From an uncultured Pelagibacteraceae bacterium (GTDB taxonomy: Bacteria; Pseudomonadota; Alphaproteobacteria; Pelagibacterales; Pelagibacteraceae): DNA of 41,222 bases. Positions 32,851 to 40,449 of the stretch are shown here, one piece after another. Location of the stretch: contig CACFSB010000003.1 of NCBI GenBank assembly GCA_902568855.1, forward strand, positions 1 to 41,222, given 5' to 3'. The notes under the pieces are model-generated. The model ran no database searches. It was not told the DNA's origin and saw only the letters and a program-made list of their open reading frames with translations. The position numbers and the translations under genes were made by a program. How positions within the stretch are numbered: the first letter of the stretch is position 1; each line of letters begins with the position of its first letter.

Positions 32851-32910
32851 CTCCTTTTTTAGTGCTTTAGCTTCATGCAAGGCGCACAATATAGTTCAAA
32901 TGCCTACCGA
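32851..32910 (-). promoter_or_regulatory. SAM-V-like riboswitch candidate overlapping the metY ribosome binding site
   Basis: Minus strand GGTAGGCATTTGAACTATATTGTGCGCCTTGCATGAAGCTAAAGCACTAAAAAAGGAG; GGC/GCC and GTGC/GCAC pairings; ends in the metY Shine-Dalgarno. Confidence 0.75.
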
Positions 32911-32924
32911 GTTTGTATGATGAT

Positions 32925-32969
32925 TTCCTTTTTAGCTGTAAGCCCGCAATAGGAACAAATCGGCAAGAT
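32925..32969 (-). promoter_or_regulatory. SAM-II riboswitch candidate in the metY leader
   Basis: Minus strand ATCTTGCCGATTTGTTCCTATTGCGGGCTTACAGCTAAAAAGGAA; GCC/GGC P1, UUCCU/AGGAA pseudoknot, UAUUGC and GCUAAAAAGG conserved blocks. Confidence 0.8.
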
Positions 32970-33049
32970 CAATATATCAAAAAAAAGGCTTAAAACAATA
33001 TAAATATCAATTTGACTTTGATCTTATTAATAGTATTAATCCTCGCACA

Positions 33050-33508
33050 ATGACAAAATTCCTTAAAAAAGATCAATTATCGTCTAATTGGTATGAAATA
33101 GATGCGAAAAATGCCGTAGTAGGCAGACTAGCGACTGTTATATCAAAAATTATTAGAGGTAAAAATAAAACAACTTTTACACCACATATGGATGATGGTG
33201 ATTTTGTAGTTGTTAAAAATATAGAACAAATCAGATTTACAGGAAATAAATTTCAAAATAAAAAATATTATCGACACACAGGTCATCCTGGTGGAATAAA
33301 AGAGACTACACCTGAAAATCTTGCTAAAAAAAAACCAGGTGAAGCTCTAAAACTTGCAGTTAAAAGAATGCTTCCAGGGGGAGTGTTGGGGAAAAAACAA
33401 CTTACTAAATTGAAAATATATGTTGGAAATGACCATCCTCACTCATCTCAAAATCCTCAAGTTATACAACTGGATAAATTAAACTTAAAAAATATAGCAA
33501 GAAACTAA
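33050..33508 (+). CDS. rplM: 50S ribosomal protein L13
   Basis: WYEIDAKNAVVGRLATVISKIIRGKNKTTFTPHMDDGDFVVVKN. Confidence 0.97.
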   Translation: MTKFLKKDQLSSNWYEIDAKNAVVGRLATVISKIIRGKNKTTFTPHMDDGDFVVVKNIEQIRFTGNKFQNKKYYRHTGHPGGIKETTPENLAKKKPGEALKLAVKRMLPGGVLGKKQLTKLKIYVGNDHPHSSQNPQVIQLDKLNLKNIARN

Positions 33509-33509
33509 A

Positions 33510-33947
33510 ATGGAAAATACCCAGGCATCAACTAAGACTCCAAAATTTAAGCTAGATTTCAAAGATAGCAAATATGCTACTGGAAGAAGAAAAACCTCAA
33601 TAGCTAAAGTTTGGTTAAAAAAAGGATCAGGTAAAATTTATGTAAATGGAAAACTTTTTAGCGATTATTTTTCAAGTGATAACCATAAAATGCAAATAGT
33701 AAGACCTTTTGAACTTATAAATCAAGCAACAGAATATGATGTTAAATGTAGTGTAAAAGGTGGAGGTCCAACAGGACAAGCAGGAGCAATGGTGCACGGT
33801 ATTTCCAAGGCTCTAGTCTTATTTGATGAAAAATTAAAATCAACACTTAAAACTGAAAAATTGACCACCCGAGACTCCAGATCAGTTGAAAGAAAAAAAC
33901 CTGGACGTAAAAAAGCTAGAAGAAGCTTTCAATTTTCTAAAAGATAA
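33510..33947 (+). CDS. rpsI: 30S ribosomal protein S9
   Basis: YATGRRKTSIAKVWLKKGSGKIYVNG..; C-terminal RDSRSVERKKPGRKKARRSFQFSKR. Confidence 0.97.
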   Translation: MENTQASTKTPKFKLDFKDSKYATGRRKTSIAKVWLKKGSGKIYVNGKLFSDYFSSDNHKMQIVRPFELINQATEYDVKCSVKGGGPTGQAGAMVHGISKALVLFDEKLKSTLKTEKLTTRDSRSVERKKPGRKKARRSFQFSKR

Positions 33948-33980
33948 TTCTTTTTTAACTTATAACTGTTATAATATTAA

Positions 33981-35003
33981 ATGCCTAAGCTTAATGTACT
34001 AATTGCTGGATCAACTGGATATATTGGTGTTCAATTAATTAAACTATTAATTAAACACAAGAATGTTAATATAAAGTATCTATGTGGTAATTCTTCTGTT
34101 GGTAAAAAAATCTCATCTTTTGACAATTTGTTAAAGTCAAAAAAGTTACCAAGAATTACTAAATATAATAAAAAATATTTAAGTTCTGTTGACATTATAT
34201 TTACAGCTTTACCAAATGGAGAAGCTCAATTAATTTCAAACGATTTATTAAAAAAAAATACTTTAATTGATTTAGCTGCAGATTTTAGACTTAAAAAAAG
34301 TTCTGATTATTTAAAATGGTATAAACAAAAGCATAAGGCGTTAAGTAATATAAAAAATAGTATATACGCTTTACCCGAAATAACAGGAAAACTTGTAAAA
34401 AAATTTAGTATTATTGGTTGCCCAGGTTGTTACCCCACATCAATACTTTTACCACTAATTCCATTAATCCAAAAAAGATCAATTAATTTAAACAATATCA
34501 TTATAGACTCAAAATCTGGATATTCTGGAGCGGGGAGAGGAGTACACCAAAAATATAGAAATAAGAATTTATACGAATCTCTTAGTGCATATGGAGTAGG
34601 ATTTCATAGACATAATTCAGAAATTCATCAAGAATTAAAAAAAAACACTTCTTCAAAAATTAATTTTACTTTTACACCTCATATTATTCCAATGTTTAGA
34701 GGAATTTTAAGTACTATTTATTTAGATTTAAAACCAGGTACTACTTTAAACAATGTACAAAATATTTTGAAAAAATTTCATAAAAAGAATAAATTTGTAA
34801 AGGTAAAGAGTGTCAACTCTTTTCTGAGCACAAATGATGTTATGAATACTAATTATTGCTTTATTTCTGTTTGTAAAACTAAATTTAAAGATAAAATAAT
34901 AATTTTATCGGTTATTGATAATCTTATTAAAGGAGGAGCAGGTCAAGCGGTTCAAAATATGAATTTGAAATTTGGTTATAAAATTACTGAGGGATTATTA
35001 TGA
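33981..35003 (+). CDS. argC: N-acetyl-gamma-glutamyl-phosphate reductase
   Basis: IAGSTGYIGVQLIKLL; GCPGCYPTSILLPL; SGYSGAGRG; PHIIPMFRGI. Confidence 0.96.
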   Translation: MPKLNVLIAGSTGYIGVQLIKLLIKHKNVNIKYLCGNSSVGKKISSFDNLLKSKKLPRITKYNKKYLSSVDIIFTALPNGEAQLISNDLLKKNTLIDLAADFRLKKSSDYLKWYKQKHKALSNIKNSIYALPEITGKLVKKFSIIGCPGCYPTSILLPLIPLIQKRSINLNNIIIDSKSGYSGAGRGVHQKYRNKNLYESLSAYGVGFHRHNSEIHQELKKNTSSKINFTFTPHIIPMFRGILSTIYLDLKPGTTLNNVQNILKKFHKKNKFVKVKSVNSFLSTNDVMNTNYCFISVCKTKFKDKIIILSVIDNLIKGGAGQAVQNMNLKFGYKITEGLL

Positions 35004-35161
35004 AAAAATTACTATTATTGAATTTGTTTGTGGTTATTTCTTGTGCACCTGTCCAAACTGAGAAAAAGATAAACATTTCAAAAGACCTAAATTTTGAGGA
35101 ATTTAAATCAAATTTAAAAGTTTATGTAAATAACAGTGATTATCCTAATATAGATGAATAA
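35000..35161 (+). CDS. Small putative lipoprotein, 53 aa
   Basis: ATG...TAA frame MKKLLLLNLFVVISCAPVQTEKKINISKDLNFEEFKSNLKVYVNNSDYPNIDE, overlapping argC stop and hom start; lipobox VISC; absent from supplied ORF track. Confidence 0.75.
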   Translation: MKKLLLLNLFVVISCAPVQTEKKINISKDLNFEEFKSNLKVYVNNSDYPNIDE

Positions 35162-36446
35162 AATAGTTAACATCGCAATTGTTGGTTTGGGCCAAGTAGG
35201 TATTTATCTTTACAATGAATTAAGACTAAAAAAAAAAGAAATAGAAGTTAAAACAGGAAAAAAAATTAATATTGTTGCTATATCTGCCAAAAATAGAAAT
35301 AAAAAGAGGAAATATAATATTAACAAAAAGATCTTTTATACAAATCCCCTTAAAATTTTAAAAGAAAAAAAGATAGATATTTTATTTGAGTCTATTGGCC
35401 AATCCGATGGAATTTCAAAAAAAATTGTTGTGATGGCATTAAAGAATAAAATTAATGTTATAACACCAAATAAAGCTTTGATTTCAAAACATGGAAATGA
35501 ATTAGCTAAATTAGCAGAGAAGAAGCATGTAAATCTAGAATTTGAAGCCTCTGTTGCTGGAGGAATTCCAATACTTAGAACAATTAAAGAAGGTTTAGCT
35601 ACAAATAAGATAAAGAAAGTTTACGGTATTTTAAATGGAACAACTAATTATATTCTAACAGAGATGGAAAATTCAAATGAGACTTTTGATAAAGTTTTAA
35701 AAAAAGCTCAAGAACTTGGTTATGCTGAACCAGGTAATCCTAAATTAGATTTGAACGGGTTTGATGCTTTTGCAAAAGTTAGGATTTTATCAGCTCTTGC
35801 ATTCAATAATCAAATTTCACATCATAAATGTATAATGGAAGGTATAGAAAATATTGATTTAAAAGATATCAAAATTGCAAATCAATTAAATCTCAGAATT
35901 AAGTTACTTGGTATATGTGAAATGATAAATAATCGTTTATTTGAAACTGTTCATCCGTGTTTAGTTGGTAAAGACACATACATAGGTAATGTAAATGGTG
36001 TCATGAATGCTGTTATTACAGAAGGAAAGCCCGTTGGTGAGAGTATACTTCAAGGAGAGGGGGCAGGACCAGGACCCACTTCATCTTCTTTATTATCTGA
36101 TTTATTATCTATTCTAAGAGGAAACATAAAATATCCCTTTGGAATTTCCTCAAATAAAAGAAAAGTTGTAAAGGCCTTTAACAACGATGACTATTCAAAC
36201 TCATTATATTTAAGATTTGAAGTTAAAGATAAGCAAGGTGTCCTCTCTTCTATAACTAATCGACTGGCTAAATATAAAATTTCTGTAAAAAGAATTATAC
36301 AAACACCTGACAAAAAAAGAAATTCAGCTACTATTGTTATAATTACCCATAAAACATCAGAAAAAAACGCTAGAAATTGTTTATCGTTATTTAGAAAAAA
36401 TAGAAATATTTTAAAATTTCCAACATTAATTAGACTGTATAGTTAA
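35154..36446 (+). CDS. hom: Homoserine dehydrogenase
   Basis: IAIVGLGQVGIYLYNEL; VTPNKALISKHG; FEASVAGGIPILRTIKEGLATNKIKKVYGILNGTTNYILT; C-terminal ACT. Confidence 0.95.
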   Translation: MNKIVNIAIVGLGQVGIYLYNELRLKKKEIEVKTGKKINIVAISAKNRNKKRKYNINKKIFYTNPLKILKEKKIDILFESIGQSDGISKKIVVMALKNKINVITPNKALISKHGNELAKLAEKKHVNLEFEASVAGGIPILRTIKEGLATNKIKKVYGILNGTTNYILTEMENSNETFDKVLKKAQELGYAEPGNPKLDLNGFDAFAKVRILSALAFNNQISHHKCIMEGIENIDLKDIKIANQLNLRIKLLGICEMINNRLFETVHPCLVGKDTYIGNVNGVMNAVITEGKPVGESILQGEGAGPGPTSSSLLSDLLSILRGNIKYPFGISSNKRKVVKAFNNDDYSNSLYLRFEVKDKQGVLSSITNRLAKYKISVKRIIQTPDKKRNSATIVIITHKTSEKNARNCLSLFRKNRNILKFPTLIRLYS

Positions 36447-37348
36447 TGGAAATTTATATAAAACTTTTTGAGGTTTTGTTTCCTGTTTTTTTTGTTGTTG
36501 GTATTGGTTATTACTTAGGTAAAAAAAATCCTAAAATAGATACTACGTTTATCACTAATTTTGCAGCCAATGTAGGTACCCCAGCAATGATAATTTATGC
36601 TTTAAACCCGGTAAATATTTCATTTGATATTTTCATCAATTATTTTTGGTATTACGCAATAGCTATTTTAGGATTTATGATTGTTGGAACAATAATATTA
36701 TATCTTTTAAAAACTAAAGATATTATTAGAGAGCTTCCACCACTAACAATGCCCAATACCGGTAATATGGGATTACCAATTTGTTTGTTTGCTTATGGTT
36801 CACAAGGCCTTGGAGTGTCTGCAGCAATTTCTGCATTAATAATTTTATGTCACTTTACACTAGGTGTTTTTTTGGCTGATAGAAAATTTAGTCTACAAGT
36901 TATAATTAAAAGCCCACCATTCTATGCAATCATTGTTGCTGTTATTTTACTCTATTATGATTTAGAACTACCTGGTTTTGTTGAAAATACTACCTTTCTT
37001 TTAATGTATGCAACGATTTTTTTGATCCTAATGTCGTTAGGAATTGCATTAACAAGACTGAAGGTATTTTCATTGAATAAAGCTATATTTTCTTCGATAG
37101 GACGAGTAATTGTGGGACCTATTATTGGATATTTATTAATTCTATATTTTAATTTAGAAGGATTTGCTGCTGGAGTTTTATTAATACAATGTTCAATGCC
37201 TAGCGCAGTCCTTAATTATCTTGTTGCATCAATATATTCACCAAAAAAGATAGTTGATAGTGTTGCTAGTACAATAGTTGTTTCAACTTTGATGTCTTTT
37301 ATAACAATTCCAATTGTTGTATTCTTTGCTTTAAAATACTTTAATTAA
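36446..37348 (+). CDS. AEC (auxin efflux carrier) family transporter
   Basis: Multi-TM; PNTGNMGLPICLFAYGSQGLGVS and CSMPSAVLNYLVAS motifs. Confidence 0.85.
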   Translation: MEIYIKLFEVLFPVFFVVGIGYYLGKKNPKIDTTFITNFAANVGTPAMIIYALNPVNISFDIFINYFWYYAIAILGFMIVGTIILYLLKTKDIIRELPPLTMPNTGNMGLPICLFAYGSQGLGVSAAISALIILCHFTLGVFLADRKFSLQVIIKSPPFYAIIVAVILLYYDLELPGFVENTTFLLMYATIFLILMSLGIALTRLKVFSLNKAIFSSIGRVIVGPIIGYLLILYFNLEGFAAGVLLIQCSMPSAVLNYLVASIYSPKKIVDSVASTIVVSTLMSFITIPIVVFFALKYFN

Positions 37349-37366
37349 TCTATATCCTTTAAGTTC

Positions 37367-38218
37367 ATGAAGGCTATAACTTTCAATCTTTTAGCGTGGA
37401 TAATGCTTCCTATTATGGATGGATTTGCAAAGTATTTAAGTGGAGACCTTCCTGTTTTACAAATTACATGGGCAAGGTATTTTTTTACAGTTGCATTTAC
37501 TCTTCCAATTATGTTTTTCTTTTTTAGAGAAAATCTTGTTTGGACAGATAAACCTAAATTACAATTTATAAGAGGTATAATTCTTTTAACAGCTAATATC
37601 TGTTTTTTTTATGCAATCTCAGTAATTTCATTAGCAAAAGCATTAACTTTAGCTTTTGTTGCACCTTTGATTGTTACAGCTTTTTCTCCAATTTTTTTAG
37701 GAGAAAAAGTGGGTTTTAGAAGATGGTCTGCTGTAATTATAGGATTTATAGGTTCATTAGTAGTTATAAGACCTGGTTTTGTAGAAATTAACTTAGCAAG
37801 TTTAGCAGCTCTTGGAACTGGAATAATGTATGGGTTTTATTTAATTATCACTCGTAAATTAAGTACTTCAGATAACCCTTTATTAACTTTATTATTAACT
37901 GGTGTAGTAGGGGCCATAATAGTTTCCACAATAATGCCATTTGTTTGGGTTGCGCCTTCTTTAAATCAGTGGTCTATGATGGCTGCTATAGGGATTTTTG
38001 CTTGTATAGGTCATTTATTTTTAATATTATCTCTAAAATACGCTGATGCCTCTAAATTAGCCCCATTTAGCTACTTTGAGATCATTACTAACATAATCAT
38101 AGGTTATTATTTCTTTAGTGATTTCCCAGATAATTGGACTTTTTTAGGATTATTTATTATTGTATTAAGCGGTATCTATATCTCTAGAAGAGAGAATATA
38201 GTTAAAAAAATTAAATAA
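37367..38218 (+). CDS. EamA/DMT superfamily transporter
   Basis: 10-TM pattern; ISLAKALTLAFVAPLIVTAFSPIFLGEKVGFRRW. Confidence 0.88.
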   Translation: MKAITFNLLAWIMLPIMDGFAKYLSGDLPVLQITWARYFFTVAFTLPIMFFFFRENLVWTDKPKLQFIRGIILLTANICFFYAISVISLAKALTLAFVAPLIVTAFSPIFLGEKVGFRRWSAVIIGFIGSLVVIRPGFVEINLASLAALGTGIMYGFYLIITRKLSTSDNPLLTLLLTGVVGAIIVSTIMPFVWVAPSLNQWSMMAAIGIFACIGHLFLILSLKYADASKLAPFSYFEIITNIIIGYYFFSDFPDNWTFLGLFIIVLSGIYISRRENIVKKIK

Positions 38219-38535
38219 TAGGTATTATTTATTTACTAATATATAAAGTATTACATTAATTATAAATTGTAAAATATTGTAATTATTACATTTTTATAAA
38301 ATGTAAAACTTAACAAAAATTTGATAGAAATGGATATTATAAATGCAAAACATAGTTGACTTTAGTTTCAGTGCTTAAATTTCGAACTAAATCTAAAAAA
38401 TATCAAATTATCATTTAAAATCGGGACTTTTTGAGCATAATGAAAACGGAAATCATGAATATTTTGGGTAGTCTAAAAGCGTTGATATAGTTAGATAGTA
38501 GAGCGATGCAGTAATTGAATATAGCATTTAAACGT

Positions 38536-38574
38536 CCAAATAGGGGTCTCTTTTGAGCGTAGGCTCATATTTGG
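38536..38574. other. Structured inverted repeat (two stacked stems) in a gene-free region
   Basis: CCAAATA (38536-38542)/TATTTGG (38568-38574) enclosing TGAGC-GTAG-GCTCA (38554-38567). Confidence 0.5.
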
Positions 38575-38645
38575 TACAACTAAAGGGTGAATTATACTAT
38601 TTTATATCAAATTAATTAAAAAGATCAAAAAATGTTGATTTTACT

Positions 38646-38668
38646 GGATTTTTTAACATAAAAAATCC
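38646..38668. terminator. Hairpin between convergent eamA-family gene and ogt (likely terminator)
   Basis: GGATTTTTT-AACAT-AAAAAATCC. Confidence 0.55.
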
Positions 38669-38679
38669 TTAAAATAAGT

Positions 38680-38955
38680 CTAAATAGCTGCTTTTTCAGA
38701 TCTAAGTAATTTAAGCTTTTGCTTGATTCCACCTCTTCCTGAGTATCCTCCAAGAGCTCCATCTGATCTAATCACTCTATGACAGGGTATTTTTGGTGCA
38801 TATGGGTTTTTAGCGCAAGCGTTAGCGACAGCACGAGCTGATTTAGGGCTTTTTATGCTAATAGCTACTTGCTTGTAGGTTTTTACCTTACCTTTAGGGA
38901 TGGTTCTTAAATATTTCCAAACTTTTAGTTGAAATTTAGTTCCTTTGAGTATCAT
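38680..38955 (-). CDS. Single-domain methylated-DNA-protein cysteine methyltransferase (Ogt-like)
   Basis: FQLKVWKYLRTIPKGKVKTYKQVA...ARAVANACAKNP..PKIPCHRVIRSDGALGGYSG; active-site PCHR present; ATG at 38955 preferred over GTG at 39015. Confidence 0.85.
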   Translation of the reverse strand: MILKGTKFQLKVWKYLRTIPKGKVKTYKQVAISIKSPKSARAVANACAKNPYAPKIPCHRVIRSDGALGGYSGRGGIKQKLKLLRSEKAAI

Positions 38956-38960
38956 CAGTA

Positions 38961-39142
38961 AAAAACCCCTGTTTCCTTGCACTTTTAAGGGTGCAAAGAA
39001 CAGTTGTTTTGGCACGTCGTTGATGCGCTACCGCCATGCCTCCCGCTCCACATGTTCAGCGATGCTTTGTGAAGCTTTCTGCCCTCTGAAATTGTACCTC
39101 TCGGCTTTTCTTCAGTTGGCCAGTTAAGAGTTGCCTCTTAAT
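38961..39142 (-). ncRNA. Unidentified structured RNA candidate (or structured leader of the Ogt gene)
   Basis: GC-rich segment with several stems on the minus strand: TTAAGAG-GCAA-CTCTTAA, CTGAAG/TTTCAG, GCTTCACA/TGTGGAGC, GGCAT/GTGCC, TTGCAC/GTGCAA. Confidence 0.4.
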
Positions 39143-39236
39143 TCATAATTAACTTAACAAATACTGATTTTAAAATGTATCACTTTTTAGGTGATTCTAT
39201 TATTTTTCCCATTTCCTTGTGAATAGTGGGGATAAA

Positions 39237-39449
39237 TTAGGTTTTAAAAAGCAATATAAAATAGCTAAATAAAAACAAAATGGCAATTATGCTTAAAAAA
39301 ATTGTATTAATACTTTTGCCAGTATTTCTGTATTGAATAAAACTCAAAATAATAAAACCGATTGAGCTTATCAAAAACCATACAGCAGGAATTTCACCAT
39401 CAATTGAACCCATAAATTCATACTTTAAACTATTGACATTATAAATCAC
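39237..39449 (-). CDS. Small membrane protein, 70 aa, two predicted TM helices
   Basis: VWFLISSIGFIILSFI and INTIFLSIIAILFLFSYFILLF; fills the gap before the integrase. Confidence 0.45.
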   Translation of the reverse strand: MIYNVNSLKYEFMGSIDGEIPAVWFLISSIGFIILSFIQYRNTGKSINTIFLSIIAILFLFSYFILLFKT

Positions 39450-39494
39450 TTGATATATTACTAACGATAATTAATTGTTATCAATAGTAATTAT

Positions 39495-40448
39495 ATGAGT
39501 GAACTAACAACAGACCTTAAATTGCTTCATGAGGCAACTTTAAATAACCTCAAAAGCTCTAAGGCAAATAATACTTTGAGAGCTTATAAATCAGACTTTA
39601 AAGATTTTGGAATTTTTTGTGCAAAACATGGCCTAAATTCCTTACCATCGGAGCCTAAAATAGTTTCTTTATACCTTACTCACCTTTCCAAAAATTCTAA
39701 AATAAGCACTTTAAGAAGAAGGTTAGTTTCAATTAGCATGGTTCATAAACTAAAAGGGCATTATTTAGACACAAAACATCCAATTATTGTTGAAAATTTA
39801 ATGGGTATAAGAAGGGTTAAAGGAAGTATTCAAAAAGGAAAAAAACCTATATTAATCAATCATTTAAAATCTATAATTAATGTAATAAATGAACAAAAAA
39901 TTGAGGATATTAAAAAGTTTAGAGATAAGTCAATAATATTAGTTGGCTTTGGAGGTGGATTTAGACGAAATGAACTAATTTCAATTGATCATGAAGATTT
40001 AGAATTTGTGCCTGAGGGACTTAAGATCACTATTAAAAAATCAAAAACCGATCAATTTGGTGATGGGATGGTAAAGGGACTACCCTACTTCACTAATGAA
40101 ACTTTTTGCCCAATTATCAATCTTAAAAAATGGTTGGAAATTTCTAAAATTAAATCTGGACCAATTTTTAGAAGATTTTCCAAAGGATCATCATTGACAG
40201 ACAAAAGATTAACTGATCAATCAGTGGTATTATTAATGAAAGAATATCTAAATTTAGCAGGTATAGAAAATAAAAATTTTGCAGGTCATAGTTTAAGATC
40301 TGGTTTTGCAACTGTTGCTGCAGAGTCTGGTGCTGATGAACGCAGTATTATGGCTATGACCGGTCACAAAACAACACAGATGGTAAGAAGATATATAAGA
40401 GAAGCAAATATTTTTAAAAATAATGCTCTAAACAAGATTAAAATTTGA
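39495..40448 (+). CDS. Tyrosine recombinase/integrase family protein
   Basis: N-terminal SAM-like domain; catalytic R (GFRRNEL), HSLR, GHKT, RRYIR. Confidence 0.92.
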   Translation: MSELTTDLKLLHEATLNNLKSSKANNTLRAYKSDFKDFGIFCAKHGLNSLPSEPKIVSLYLTHLSKNSKISTLRRRLVSISMVHKLKGHYLDTKHPIIVENLMGIRRVKGSIQKGKKPILINHLKSIINVINEQKIEDIKKFRDKSIILVGFGGGFRRNELISIDHEDLEFVPEGLKITIKKSKTDQFGDGMVKGLPYFTNETFCPIINLKKWLEISKIKSGPIFRRFSKGSSLTDKRLTDQSVVLLMKEYLNLAGIENKNFAGHSLRSGFATVAAESGADERSIMAMTGHKTTQMVRRYIREANIFKNNALNKIKI

Positions 40449-40449
40449 A

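Noticed and set aside
38421-38620. Plus-strand frame with several stops reading KSGLFEHNENGNHEYFG*SKSVDIVR**... as a possible decayed gene
   Set aside because: Looks loosely protein-like but has many stops and no family I recognise; kept only as an alternative explanation of the gene-free block.
38961-39015. GTG-initiated extension of Ogt (MPKQLFFAPLKVQGNRGFLL)
   Set aside because: The Ogt domain aligns from MILKGTKFQ; the extension coincides with the structured hairpin region, so the ATG at 38955 is preferred.
38945-39127. 60-aa plus-strand ORF MSIISKKPLFPCTFKGAKNSCFG...
   Set aside because: Antisense to the Ogt start and the GC-rich structured segment, no recognisable domain; probably a by-product of high GC content.
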